64,000 nucleotides of DNA from PLOWO2-12-38-17 sp963709355 (GCA_963709355.1 CAVPVY010000005.1:2480001-2544000); one strand, 5' to 3'. Counted from the first letter of the stretch, positions 18,090 through 27,710 are shown. Numbers and translations: made by a program. The notes: a model not told the origin generated them from the letters alone.

Positions 18090-19883
18090 TTATAAATTAT
18101 TTTTCAATCTGTGTATGTGCCTGTTTTTCTTATGAAACTCATTCAGCAGTAATACAATATCCTGCTCATTACCACCGATTTTAACCATTTCCATCATCTT
18201 CTTTTTTGTTATGCTAATTTCTTTCTTTGCATTTCTTTGCTTAAGAAACTTAATACATGCCCCCAGTCTATCCTCATGATTTTTAATATTTTGAAATTCC
18301 TCTTTGGTTATAATATTAGTAAGTTCTTTTGCAAGCTGTTCGTCGTGTAATAAATGTAACATATCCTCTCCTCTAACAATATTGTGCTTCTGATATGTTT
18401 CAAATATCATCCTTACAATTTTAGAATAACCCGCATCGGCAAATTCTCCTGTATTTATTTCGTTCATTACTGTAAGTATGTGTTCATTATTTGATAACAT
18501 TAAATATAAAAGTTCCTGTTCCACCCTTGAAGACGCATCAATTCGTTGCTCAGCAGTCTGTTTATTATCTGAATTGTAAGATTGTTTATTAAATCTTTTA
18601 ATATGAGCCCTCAATGCCTCTTCATCTATTGACATCTCTTCGGCAATTTGTTTAATAAGCAAGTTGCGCTTAATGATATCTGGCACCTTCATCGCCGTTG
18701 AAACGACGTCATTAATTGCATTTGTTTTCCCACTAATTGTTGACATATCCCATTTAGTTGTTGCCATCTCAACCTTGAAACTGAAAAAGTCCCTTGCAAT
18801 ATTTATGTATGCCAAAAAACTTTCAACCCCCTTTTCAACGAGAAAGTCGCAGGGATCATAGTCTTTCGGCAGTTGAACTATTTTTATATCAAATTCCTCT
18901 TCAATAAAAATATCCAGATTTCTATCTGAAGATCTTAAGCCTGCAACATCTGAATCTAAAAGTAAAATTACCTGATTGCAATATTGCCTCAGTTGATGTA
19001 GCTGCTGCTTTGATATTGCTGTCCCAAGAACTGCAACCGACCAATCAATCCCGTGTTGATGCGCCATTATCACATCAGTATATCCTTCCATCAGGATAAC
19101 TTTATTTTTCTTTATTATTGCATTTTTTGCCAACTCGATCCCATAAAGGTTATCGCCCTTATTAAAGAGTAATGTTTCAGGTGAATTCAAATATTTTGGT
19201 AACGAATTGTCCAGCGTCCTCCCACCAAAACCCACAACCTGCTTTCTAGCATTAAATATTGGAAACATCAATCTATTGCGGAAGCGGTCGTAATAACCAT
19301 TACCTTCTTTTCTAGCTACAACTAAACCTACTTTTTCTAATAACCCTTCAGATATGCCTCGTTCTTTACAAATTTTTATTAACGAGCACCAATCATCAAG
19401 CGCATAACCAAGACAAAAATTTTTGATTGATTGATTGTTTATGCGTCTTTTTGCCAAATAATCTCTTGCAATTTTACCACATTCCCTTTGACACAAGTTG
19501 TTATGATAATACTTTGCAGCAATATCTGTTAAATTTAATAACTGCTGTTTTTCTGTGGTTGAATAATAATTCTTTTTGTTTTCTAAATAAGACAGGTCAA
19601 TACTAGCCCTATTGGCCACTAATTTTACCGCCTCAACAAAATCAACACTCTCATGCTTCATTATAAAATTGAATACAGTTCCACCCTCGCCACAACCAAA
19701 ACATTTAAAAAGCTTCTTTTCGGGATTTACTGTAAAGGAAGGGGTTTTCTCTGAATGAAAGGGACATAAGCCGATAAAATTTTTACCACTTCGTTTCAGA
19801 CGAACATAATCTGAGATAATTTGGATAATATCTGCGGAATGTTGTATATCTATAATCTTATCTTGTGGAATGAAATTGGTCAT
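18090..19883 (-). CDS. dnaG: DNA primase
   Basis: A 597-residue primase that makes RNA primers at the replication fork. The N-terminal zinc-binding domain has C40, H43, C61 and C64 (CPFHSEKTPSF ... CFGCGEGG). The core holds the TOPRIM motifs (MEGYTDV and LLLDSDVAG). The C-terminal DnaB-interacting region is of low complexity. Length is normal. It precedes rpoD by 96 bases. Confidence 0.95.
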   Translation of the reverse strand: MTNFIPQDKIIDIQHSADIIQIISDYVRLKRSGKNFIGLCPFHSEKTPSFTVNPEKKLFKCFGCGEGGTVFNFIMKHESVDFVEAVKLVANRASIDLSYLENKKNYYSTTEKQQLLNLTDIAAKYYHNNLCQRECGKIARDYLAKRRINNQSIKNFCLGYALDDWCSLIKICKERGISEGLLEKVGLVVARKEGNGYYDRFRNRLMFPIFNARKQVVGFGGRTLDNSLPKYLNSPETLLFNKGDNLYGIELAKNAIIKKNKVILMEGYTDVIMAHQHGIDWSVAVLGTAISKQQLHQLRQYCNQVILLLDSDVAGLRSSDRNLDIFIEEEFDIKIVQLPKDYDPCDFLVEKGVESFLAYINIARDFFSFKVEMATTKWDMSTISGKTNAINDVVSTAMKVPDIIKRNLLIKQIAEEMSIDEEALRAHIKRFNKQSYNSDNKQTAEQRIDASSRVEQELLYLMLSNNEHILTVMNEINTGEFADAGYSKIVRMIFETYQKHNIVRGEDMLHLLHDEQLAKELTNIITKEEFQNIKNHEDRLGACIKFLKQRNAKKEISITKKKMMEMVKIGGNEQDIVLLLNEFHKKNRHIHRLKNNL

Positions 19884-20046
19884 TAATCAGGAAGATAAAA
19901 TTTTTAAATAATTTAAACTTTTTAATTATATCATATATTCTCAATATGTCAACACATTGAAAGAAATTATGGAGATATATCTAATTATCTAATAATATGT
20001 AACTTATAACAATTTAAGCATTTATTAAAGTTACAAAACAAATAAG

Positions 20047-20120
20047 CGCCCCCAGCAGGATTCAAACCTGCAACCTTTGGCTCCGGAGGCCAACGCTCTA
20101 TTCAATTGAGCTATAGGGGC
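20047..20120 (-). tRNA. tRNA-Arg (anticodon CCG)
   Basis: The minus strand folds into a full cloverleaf: acceptor GCCCCTA/TGGGGGC, D stem GCTC/GAGC, anticodon stem TTGGC/GCCAA with loop CTCCGGA (anticodon CCG, reads CGG), and T stem GCAGG/CCTGC. No CCA is encoded. The D loop is AATTGAATA and the T loop TTTGAAT, so positions 15, 19, 48 and 56 are A, A, U and U instead of G, G, C and C. Confidence 0.92.
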
Positions 20121-20149
20121 AATTTATTCTGAAGTCCTTATTTCTGATT

Positions 20150-21349
20150 TTAATCCAGTAAAACAACATCAATCAACTGACCAGCAATAAATCTTTCTAC
20201 ATCCTCACGCACAACCATTAAACAATTAGCTCTGGTTGTCGCAAGCAAATCGGCAGAACCGTGCCACTCCACAGGCGAAACTATCCATGCGTTGTTCTGT
20301 AAACGAATAAATGCCGGCCTATATTCACGGCGTCTTCTTTTAACAATTATTTCTGTTTCTAACGCCGCGCTTACCATTGTCCTATGTACGTCAGTAAGTC
20401 CCATCATTTTACGTATGGCGGGATATATGAATAATTCGAATGTAACAAATGAGGCAACCGGATTACCCGGTAAGGCAAAGATCAGTGTTTTATCCTTTCT
20501 TCCAAAAACCACAGGTTTTCCAGGTCTCAATGCGACCTTCTCAAAATAAATATTAATCCCTAAATCCTTCATTACATCACCAACGAGATCATATTCTCCC
20601 ATTGAAACCCCTCCAGAAAGTATTAAGATATCTTTCTGTAAACCCTTTCGTATTGCTGAAGAAATATCATCCTTTGTATCCTTAACAATACCAATTATTT
20701 CAACTTCCGCATTCAAATTCCTTGCTTGTGCTGCCAGTGAATAACTATTACTATTCCTAATCTGCGCAAGGGAGGGCTTGGACGTCACATCTACCAACTC
20801 ATTTCCTGTAGAGATAATACCAACTGTCGGCGTGGAAAATATCTCAACAAAAGATTTTCCAACGGTTGCAAGAATACCGATTTCTTGAGGTCTAACAGGC
20901 ATATTCTTGATAAGGACCACTTGCCCGACTCGTATGTCTTCTCCCTGTTTAGAAATATTGCTCCCCCTGCTAACAGATTTGAGAATCTTCACTTGGCTAC
21001 CGGATTTAAGGTCTTCCGTCTCCTCAAATTTGATAACAGCATCAGCACCATCTGGCACAGCAGCCCCAGTCATAATCTTTGAAGCCTGTCCTCGTAAAAC
21101 CTTTTTCTTAGGTACAGAACCCGCCGCAATATTTTCAATAACAGTTAATTCAACAGGAACTTTTGACGTATCTTCTGCAATTACAGCGTATCCATCCATT
21201 GCCGAACGATTAAAAGGCGGCATATCTATATCTGAATACACATCCTGGGCAAGACAAAATCCAAGTGATTCCTCAAAATGTACTGTTTTGGACGGCAGTA
21301 TTTCTGTATTATCTGTAACTATCTTTATTGCTGTATCTACTATAATCAT
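20150..21349 (-). CDS. moeA: Molybdopterin molybdenumtransferase
   Basis: A 399-residue MoeA. It inserts molybdate (or tungstate) into adenylated molybdopterin. Visible motifs are PPFNRSAMDGYAV near the N-terminus, PDGADAVIKFE, IISTGNEL, ILSGGVSMGEYD, LRPGKPVVFG and ALPGNPVASFV, in family order. Length is normal. Other moco genes are not adjacent. It lies just upstream of tRNA-Arg on the same strand and is divergent from the YfhO-like gene. Confidence 0.95.
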   Translation of the reverse strand: MIIVDTAIKIVTDNTEILPSKTVHFEESLGFCLAQDVYSDIDMPPFNRSAMDGYAVIAEDTSKVPVELTVIENIAAGSVPKKKVLRGQASKIMTGAAVPDGADAVIKFEETEDLKSGSQVKILKSVSRGSNISKQGEDIRVGQVVLIKNMPVRPQEIGILATVGKSFVEIFSTPTVGIISTGNELVDVTSKPSLAQIRNSNSYSLAAQARNLNAEVEIIGIVKDTKDDISSAIRKGLQKDILILSGGVSMGEYDLVGDVMKDLGINIYFEKVALRPGKPVVFGRKDKTLIFALPGNPVASFVTFELFIYPAIRKMMGLTDVHRTMVSAALETEIIVKRRRREYRPAFIRLQNNAWIVSPVEWHGSADLLATTRANCLMVVREDVERFIAGQLIDVVLLD

Positions 21350-21498
21350 GATTTTATGTTAAATTAACATCTCTAAACTGTCAAGCACTCTCCTTTTATC
21401 CCAAGATATTATTAAAGAAGTCTTGACATTGTAAAATCTAATTAGATATAAGAAAAACACTTATATGATTTAATTTATATTACCATTACACAACCAAT

Positions 21499-22782
21499 AT
21501 GCAAATACGTGAAAGAACAAAAGACATAATCTATATATCTTGTTTGCTCATTCTAACTATTATATTTTTCGAGCAAATGATATTTCATGATAAGATATTG
21601 CTCTTGCGCGACCTTCTTTGCGATTTTGTACCATGGCGTATGTATGCCCACGAGTCTATCAGAAATGGAACAATACCTCTCTGGAACCCATATTCATCCC
21701 TAGGACAACCTTTCCTTGCCTTTTCACAAACTGCTGTATTTTATCCACTAAATCTCATATTTCATATATTTCCAGCAGTAACTGCACTACGATATTTCAT
21801 AGTTCTTCACATCTTCTTAGCCGGCGTTTTTATGTACCTGCTGATGAGACACTGGCAAATAGCCAGGATTGCTGCATTTGTTTCTGCAATCATATTCATG
21901 TTTAATGGTATGATTATTAGTAGATTAGAATTCTTGAGCTTTATAAGCACCGTCATTTGGATTCCATTATACAATAAAGCCCAACAGTTTTTATATAGCC
22001 TTAAAAGTGAATCAGTTTTTTTGTGGGCTAAATCGGCTTTAGTAGGTGAGACCAGCCTCCCTAATCATATCTTTAAGGAATTGGGGGGAGGAGAGCTTAG
22101 GATAAATAATTATACGGAATTTTTAGGATACTTGTCTGATAACGTTCATTCATCAAATATACAAAATAATATTTTAAGATTGTTAAATGTTAAATATATA
22201 GTTACAGGTGGGAATGCGTTTGATATCCTACTTCATAAGAGTAATAGGAAGATAATCGTTACGAAAATAGACAAATATCTTCCTCGGTTATTTGTTGTTG
22301 GAAAAGCAAGTATCCTAAGCGACAAAAAAGATATCTTCAGCAAACTATTCAATGAGAACTTTGAGCCCTCAAGAGAAATTATTATAGAAACTCAAGAAAA
22401 TTATATAGATAAACCCTCATCCGAAGAAATAAATTACAAAATAAAGAATTTAGAATACACATCAAATAAAATAACAATTGATATCGAACTGAACAATAAT
22501 GGATTTTTGGTATTAGGCGATACTTATTATCCTGGTTGGAAGGCTTATATCGGGGGAAAGGAAACCAAGATTTACAAAACCAACTATATAATGAGGTCTG
22601 TATTTATTAAAAAGGGTGTCCATAAAGTTGAGTTTATTTATAACCCATCATCGTTTAAAATAGGATATAAAACAACGCTATCAACTGTATTTATCCTCAT
22701 TGTTCTCGGAATATTAAAATATTACAAGTATATGCAAAATAAAAAACATTTAAAGTCACCACCAACATTATCTATAATGTAA
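21499..22782 (+). CDS. YfhO-like membrane protein with large internal deletion
   Basis: A 427-residue frame. Residues 1-155 carry the N-terminal helices of YfhO/GT-C-like membrane proteins (LLLRDLLCDFVPWRMYAHESIRNGTIPLWNPYSSLGQP). From about 160 it jumps to the C-terminal globular part (NVKYIVTG, GDTYYPGWKAYIGGKE, KKGVHKVEFIYNPSSFKIGY), then a last helix. Full-length relatives are about twice this size, with many helices between these parts, so roughly half of the membrane domain is missing in frame near STVIWIPL. GT-C-like proteins move lipid-linked sugars to envelope polymers; this copy is probably inactive. It lies 41 bases before mlaE. Confidence 0.65.
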   Translation: MQIRERTKDIIYISCLLILTIIFFEQMIFHDKILLLRDLLCDFVPWRMYAHESIRNGTIPLWNPYSSLGQPFLAFSQTAVFYPLNLIFHIFPAVTALRYFIVLHIFLAGVFMYLLMRHWQIARIAAFVSAIIFMFNGMIISRLEFLSFISTVIWIPLYNKAQQFLYSLKSESVFLWAKSALVGETSLPNHIFKELGGGELRINNYTEFLGYLSDNVHSSNIQNNILRLLNVKYIVTGGNAFDILLHKSNRKIIVTKIDKYLPRLFVVGKASILSDKKDIFSKLFNENFEPSREIIIETQENYIDKPSSEEINYKIKNLEYTSNKITIDIELNNNGFLVLGDTYYPGWKAYIGGKETKIYKTNYIMRSVFIKKGVHKVEFIYNPSSFKIGYKTTLSTVFILIVLGILKYYKYMQNKKHLKSPPTLSIM

Positions 22783-22823
22783 ACATGCTGTAAACAACCT
22801 CCATTGTTTACGGAGAACAACAG

Positions 22824-23606
22824 GTGCTAAAAAATATTTTATTATCAATTGACGCTGCAAGTAAAAAATTTATCCTTTCTATAGGGCAAACGACTTTATT
22901 AGCCATTAAAGGACTCGAAGGTATATTCTTACCCCCTTTTGGTCTCAGATTGATACTGCGTGAAATAGATAATTTTGGCGCTGGCTCACTATTGCTTGTA
23001 GACCTTATTGCATTATTTACAGGCATGGTAATGGCATTACAAACAATCTATGGACTCAGTTGGTATGGTGCAGAGATGTATGTAGGCAGTGTGGTATCCT
23101 TGACGCTTGTAAGGGAATTAGGACCTGTCCTTACATCCATTATGGTTGGCGCCAGGGTTGGGTCTGGTATCGCTGCTGAAATTGGTTCTATGCAAGTCAC
23201 AGAACAAATTGATGCAATGCGGGCTCTTGGCGCAAGTCCAATTAAAAAACTTGTAACTCCCAAGATACTTGCCGGAATGATTACATTACCATTACTCACA
23301 ATTACAGCAGATATTATTGGTATTTTTGGTGGAATGGTTATTGCGATATTTGAACTTGAAATAGACCGTGTGTTTTATTTAAACTCAGTTTTAACAACAA
23401 TCAAGATTTCAGACCTGATAAGCGGTACTGGTAAAACAGTCTTTTTTGGTTTTCTTATTGCTGTAATCGGCTGTTATTTTGGACTTAGAACCAGCGGAGG
23501 TACAAAGGGAGTCGGACATGCAACGACAATGACTGTAGTAACAGTTTCAATTCTTATACTTATTTCTGACTTCTTCTTAACAAAATTATTTTTGATTTTA
23601 TTTTAA
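22824..23606 (+). CDS. mlaE: MlaE-type ABC permease
   Basis: A 260-residue membrane protein of the MlaE/YrbE family. It shows LVRELGPVLTSIMVGARVGSGIAAEIGSM with TEQIDAMRALGASP, the family signature, then GYFGLRTSGGTKGVG. The start is GTG 22824. MlaE forms the transmembrane core that moves phospholipid between inner membrane and periplasmic MCE protein. It is followed after 5 bases by the ATPase gene and then by an MCE gene, giving a complete core transporter. Confidence 0.93.
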   Translation: MLKNILLSIDAASKKFILSIGQTTLLAIKGLEGIFLPPFGLRLILREIDNFGAGSLLLVDLIALFTGMVMALQTIYGLSWYGAEMYVGSVVSLTLVRELGPVLTSIMVGARVGSGIAAEIGSMQVTEQIDAMRALGASPIKKLVTPKILAGMITLPLLTITADIIGIFGGMVIAIFELEIDRVFYLNSVLTTIKISDLISGTGKTVFFGFLIAVIGCYFGLRTSGGTKGVGHATTMTVVTVSILILISDFFLTKLFLILF

Positions 23607-23611
23607 GCTTT

Positions 23612-24355
23612 ATGTCTAAAGTAATAATCGAATTCAAAGATGTACACAAATCATTTAATGGACTATCAGTTCATAATGGTATAAGTCTATCCATTTTTGA
23701 GGGAGAAATAATGTCACTCCTCGGTGGAAGTGGTTCAGGTAAAAGTGTCTTACTCAAAGAATTAATCGGACTAATAAAGCCCGATAAAGGTATAATTACG
23801 TTAATGAATGAAAATGTACATCAAATGAGAGAAGAGAATCTATTTAAACTACGAGAGCATGTCGGAATGTTGTTTCAGAGCTCCGCCTTATTCGATTCTC
23901 TTACAGTATTCGAAAATATCGCATATCCTCTACGTGAACATTTTAAGCTAACTGAAAAAGAAATTAAGGAAGTAGTAGAAGAAAAGCTTCAACTTGTTGG
24001 ATTAACCGGAATCGAAAACAAGATGCCTGCAGAACTAAGCGGCGGGATGAAAAAACGAGTTGGGTTGGCAAGAGCCTTTGCTACTGAGCCAGAAATCATT
24101 TTATATGATGAACCTACCACCGGATTAGACCCAATAAACGCCCAGCGTATTAACGAATTGATTATAGACTTACAAAAGAAATTAGGAATAACAGCTATTG
24201 TGGTAACACACGATTTGCACTGCGTAAAAACTGTCTCTGACAGGATTGCCATGCTTTATGATGGGAAAATTGTTGCAATCGGAACATGGGAAGAACTTAA
24301 ATCGTCAAATATCCAGACAGTAAAGGATTTTATCAGCGGCAATATTTGTGTATAA
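23612..24355 (+). CDS. mlaF: MlaF-type ABC ATPase
   Basis: A 247-residue ABC ATPase with Walker A GGSGSGKSVL, Q-loop LFQSSALFDSLTVFENIAYPL (typical of MlaF), signature LSGGMKKRVGLARA, Walker B IILYDEPTTGLDP and the switch histidine in VVTHD. It powers the MlaE permease. The stop overlaps the longest possible frame of the next gene. Confidence 0.94.
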   Translation: MSKVIIEFKDVHKSFNGLSVHNGISLSIFEGEIMSLLGGSGSGKSVLLKELIGLIKPDKGIITLMNENVHQMREENLFKLREHVGMLFQSSALFDSLTVFENIAYPLREHFKLTEKEIKEVVEEKLQLVGLTGIENKMPAELSGGMKKRVGLARAFATEPEIILYDEPTTGLDPINAQRINELIIDLQKKLGITAIVVTHDLHCVKTVSDRIAMLYDGKIVAIGTWEELKSSNIQTVKDFISGNICV

Positions 24356-24366
24356 AGGGAACGCTT

Positions 24367-25197
24367 ATGACAAAAGAACAAATATCTGAATTGCGCGCGG
24401 GAATATTTACCCTGATAACGCTATTAGGCTTCGGGGCCATGGTCTTCATCCTTGGCTCACAAAAGGGATACTTTAAATCGCAGATCACATTAAAGACAAA
24501 TTTTTTGAATGTTTATGGATTGCAGGAAGGCTCACCAGTGAGATTCATGGGTGTGGGAATCGGACAGGTAAAGGCAATTATATTACCAAAAGAACTACCC
24601 TGTATCAGCATTGAAGTCTTACTGGAAGTGGATAAATCTGTTCAGAAGAATATAACAAGAGATTCAGTTGCTACTATTAAATGGCTGAGTTATGTAACAG
24701 GTGATTCTTATGTTGAGATTACAACAGGTGCCTGCCTAGAACCACCCGTAGTTGATGGCGATTCAATTAAAAGTGCAGAACCTATTAACTTTACTGCCGC
24801 TATTGAAAATGGTGCCACCATTATTGAGTCCTTTTCAAGAATCTTTAAAAAGATTGATGAAAGCGATTTTGTTAATTCTCTAAGCAATGTTTCAGCTTCC
24901 CTGAATGAAAGTGTAAAAACTTTTCAAAAAGGCGAGGGGCTTCTTCATTCTCTGATTTTTGATTCAAAAGGTAAACAATTACTCGAAAATCTAACAGTAA
25001 CCTCTGAGTCTATTAAAAATATTACAGCAGAAATTGAAAGTGGAGAAGGAACTCTCGGCGCCATAATAAAGGACCCTGCATTATATGATAATTTAAAGAG
25101 CCTCCTTGGCGGCGCAGAACGAAGTTTTATACTGCGTAATTTGATTAGAAAAGGTATTGAAAAAGAGAAGAAAGACAAAAAGCATAAAATCCAGTAA
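24367..25197 (+). CDS. mlaD: MlaD-type MCE-domain protein
   Basis: A protein of about 276 residues. One N-terminal membrane helix (FTLITLLGFGAMVFILG) is followed by an MCE domain (NVYGLQEGSPVRFMGVGIGQVKAI ... TGDSYVEITTG), then a helical tail with EGTLGAIIKDPALYDNLKSLL. The tail is typical of MCE proteins that form hexameric lipid-binding rings in the periplasm. I chose ATG 24367 (MTKEQISELR) because AAGGGA lies just upstream; the open frame starts at 24346 inside mlaF. It completes the mlaEFD operon; mlaB and mlaC are not adjacent. Confidence 0.9.
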   Translation: MTKEQISELRAGIFTLITLLGFGAMVFILGSQKGYFKSQITLKTNFLNVYGLQEGSPVRFMGVGIGQVKAIILPKELPCISIEVLLEVDKSVQKNITRDSVATIKWLSYVTGDSYVEITTGACLEPPVVDGDSIKSAEPINFTAAIENGATIIESFSRIFKKIDESDFVNSLSNVSASLNESVKTFQKGEGLLHSLIFDSKGKQLLENLTVTSESIKNITAEIESGEGTLGAIIKDPALYDNLKSLLGGAERSFILRNLIRKGIEKEKKDKKHKIQ

Positions 25198-25450
25198 TTT
25201 TCCAGACACGACGACAAAGGTTGAACAATAGCCCACTCCACACCTAAAATTGATTATTTGTATCGTGATTTGATATCTCCGAGTGTTATATTTATCAGCA
25301 ATTCATGAAATGTAACCAGTTTTTTAAAGTACGTTACCATATTATCAATTATCAAAACTTAATCATAACAGAACCCACTGCATTACCTCGCATCCAAAAA
25401 CCCGAATTAAACAAATTTAAATCAAATCGGATCCTTGCCTAAATTGCTGT

Positions 25451-25681
25451 TCAACTTCGCCTCTTGATAAAAACATGTATTTCTCCTTCTGCTTCCTCGA
25501 TACCCATGAGATCATTTCCTGTTGTATTACACCACGAAACAATATCTTTCTTAATACCTTCGTCTGTGGCTATAACCTCAAGCACCTTGCCTATTCCAAC
25601 CTCCTTTATTTTATTTGCCGTCTTAAAAATGGGCATAGGACACATTAGTCCGTAACAATCCAGGATATCATCCGCATTCAT
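25451..25681 (-). CDS. TusA-like sulfur carrier protein
   Basis: A 76-residue SirA/TusA-family protein with the motif CYGLMCPMPIFKT. Cys14 in CPMP is the persulfide-carrying position; there are extra cysteines at 9 and about 51. Family members relay sulfur from cysteine desulfurases or other donors to acceptors. It lies 44 bases after iscU, on the same strand, in an operon with an iscS-like gene whose product lacks the catalytic lysine. Confidence 0.87.
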   Translation of the reverse strand: MNADDILDCYGLMCPMPIFKTANKIKEVGIGKVLEVIATDEGIKKDIVSWCNTTGNDLMGIEEAEGEIHVFIKRRS

Positions 25682-25725
25682 TAAATATTTCCTTTTTATG
25701 TCATATAAGTTTTGAAAATTATATG

Positions 25726-26151
25726 TTAATGCTCATGCTGCTCATCGTGTTTATGTGCTTTCTTCTTTTCAAGTCCTTTTCCCGTTGTCTTTTTAAGATA
25801 GTCATCAATAGCTGCTTCTATCGCCTCTTCTGCAAGTACAGAACAATGCATCTTAGCAGGCGGCAGGCCATCTAAAGCCTCTGCTACAGCTTTATTTGTA
25901 ACCTTCAGCGCTTCTTCCAGTGTTTTGCCCTTAATCATTTCGGTTGAAATACTACTGGTTGCTATCGCCGCCCCACAACCAAACGTCTTAAATTTAACAT
26001 CAACAATTACATTGTCCTTTATTTTGAGAGACATCTTCATAATATCTCCACAGGCTGGATTCCCAACCTCACCAACACCATCTGCACCAGAAATTTCTCC
26101 TACATTTCTTGGATTTGCAAAATGGTCCATGACCTTTGGACTGTACTGCAT
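25726..26151 (-). CDS. iscU: IscU/NifU-type Fe-S scaffold
   Basis: A 141-residue IscU-like scaffold with the three cluster cysteines C34 (NPACGD, with Asp36), C59 (FGCGAAIA) and C103 (MHCSVLAEEAI). The C-terminus ends in a Lys- and His-rich tail (KKKAHKHDEQHEH), unusual for IscU and possibly metal-binding. It follows the desulfurase-like gene by 23 bases and precedes the TusA-like gene. Confidence 0.93.
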   Translation of the reverse strand: MQYSPKVMDHFANPRNVGEISGADGVGEVGNPACGDIMKMSLKIKDNVIVDVKFKTFGCGAAIATSSISTEMIKGKTLEEALKVTNKAVAEALDGLPPAKMHCSVLAEEAIEAAIDDYLKKTTGKGLEKKKAHKHDEQHEH

Positions 26152-26174
26152 ATAAGCCTCCTTATTGCTATTTT

Positions 26175-27341
26175 CTATTTATTCTGGTTATACAGGGGGG
26201 ACATCTGCCTCAGGCGTTCAACTATTGGCGGCAATTTTTCAAAAACATATTTAACATCATCTGCAGTATTATTTATCCCCAGACTGAAAAGTACCGTCCC
26301 CTGAGCCAGCGCTGCATCAACGCCCGTTGCCATTATAACATGAGATGCCTTTAGCGACCTTGAAGTACAAGCAGAACCGCTTGATATTGCAATTCCCTGC
26401 ATATCCAGAAATAATAAAATAGACTCCCCTTCAATGTATTCTATACATAAACTGAGATTACCAGGAAGATGGTTTGTTGGATGTCCATTAACGCACACGT
26501 GATTTATATTCTTTAATATGCCTTCTTTTAATTGGTCCCTTAGTTCCTGAATCTTTTTCATTCGTTGCGACATCTCCAACTTCGCAAGTTCTGCAGCCTT
26601 ACCCATGGCAATAACACCAATAATATTTTCTGTTCCGGCACGACGCCCGCCCTCCTGTATACCACCTTCCATAAATGGAAGTATTCTTACTCCCTCTCTC
26701 AAATAAAGCGCGCCAGCACCGGATAAACCTCCAAATTGATTGGCAGACATGCTCATTGCATCAATATTACATTCTTTAACATCAACAGGTATATTCCCTG
26801 CAGCCGCGACTGCGTCAGTATGGAAAATAACGTCCTTCTCTTTTGTTATATTTCCAATTTCCTTAATAGGTTCAATCGTCCCAATCTCTCCATTTGCATA
26901 CATAATGGACACCATAACTGTCTCAGGTTTAATAGCTTTCTTTATATCATCCAGGTTAACTGTACCATGTTTGTCAACAGGCAGGTATGTTACCTCGTAT
27001 CCTGATTTTTCCAGCGATTTCAATGGGTTAAGCACTGAGAAATGCTCAATCTGTGAGGTAATAATATGATTTCCCTTCTTCTTAAGAGCAGTTGAAATTC
27101 CCTTTAAAGCAAAATTGTTTGCCTCAGTACCGCTTGAAGTAAATATAATCTCGTTAGGCTTCGCATTAATAAGATTAGCCACATGCCCTCGGGCAACTTG
27201 TATCGCTTCGCTTGCGACTCTTCCAAATTGATGTAAATTAGAAGGATTACCCAAACACTCCTTTAAGAAAGGCGTTATAACCTCAACTATAACAGGGTGT
27301 ACAGGATTACCTGAGGCATTATCCATATATATTTTTGTCAT
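26175..27341 (-). CDS. NifS/IscS-family protein lacking the PLP lysine
   Basis: A 388-residue protein with the overall sequence of a class V aminotransferase-fold cysteine desulfurase: YMDNASGNP, SSGTEANNFAL, IEHFSVL (H100), HTDA (D176), GGRRAGTEN and SSGSACTSRSL (Cys325 in the mobile loop). Where the family has SxSGHKxxGPKG it reads SMSANQFGGLSG, so the lysine that binds PLP is Gln202. The Gln that contacts the PLP ring (HTDAVQ) is Ala179, and the substrate-carboxylate Arg before FSLG is Leu351. Without the lysine it should not be a normal desulfurase; a scaffold or Cys-donor role, as reported for a Lys-less Archaeoglobus IscS, is possible. It is first in an operon with iscU and a TusA-like gene. 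Confidence 0.9.
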   Translation of the reverse strand: MTKIYMDNASGNPVHPVIVEVITPFLKECLGNPSNLHQFGRVASEAIQVARGHVANLINAKPNEIIFTSSGTEANNFALKGISTALKKKGNHIITSQIEHFSVLNPLKSLEKSGYEVTYLPVDKHGTVNLDDIKKAIKPETVMVSIMYANGEIGTIEPIKEIGNITKEKDVIFHTDAVAAAGNIPVDVKECNIDAMSMSANQFGGLSGAGALYLREGVRILPFMEGGIQEGGRRAGTENIIGVIAMGKAAELAKLEMSQRMKKIQELRDQLKEGILKNINHVCVNGHPTNHLPGNLSLCIEYIEGESILLFLDMQGIAISSGSACTSRSLKASHVIMATGVDAALAQGTVLFSLGINNTADDVKYVFEKLPPIVERLRQMSPLYNQNK

Positions 27342-27494
27342 GAAATATTTTCCTACACAGAGTGAAAAGAATTAATTCTGAAAAGTTGAGAACTTTTTTA
27401 TTATATCATCTTCTTCTTTTAATCCAACCATTTAATGATGTCATTCTCAGTATTTATCATCGTTTAATGGCAAGAAAAACCAATGTACTAAAAG

Positions 27495-27710
27495 CTACTT
27501 TTGCACCTTTCCATACCCCTTTGTCTTCCAATCCTTATCATAAATCGTAATATAATCATCTTTAATAATTACATGCTCTTTTACGTTTCCCTGATTATCG
27601 TATATATCAATTACCTGGCGTTCTGTCTGATTATCTTCAACAGATGGCAAGGAAACACAACCGGCAATTATCATGCATAAGATTGATACAACGACACTTT
27701 TTATTGTCAT
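27495..27710 (-). CDS. Small lipoprotein
   Basis: A 71-residue protein from ATG 27710 (AAAGG 6 bases upstream; the open frame begins at 27725). A signal peptide (MTIKSVVVSILCMIIAGC) ends in a lipobox with Cys18. The mature part is about 53 polar residues (NVKEHVIIKDDYITIYDKDW). No family is recognised. A shortened copy lies at 28457-28558. Confidence 0.65.
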   Translation of the reverse strand: MTIKSVVVSILCMIIAGCVSLPSVEDNQTERQVIDIYDNQGNVKEHVIIKDDYITIYDKDWKTKGYGKVQK

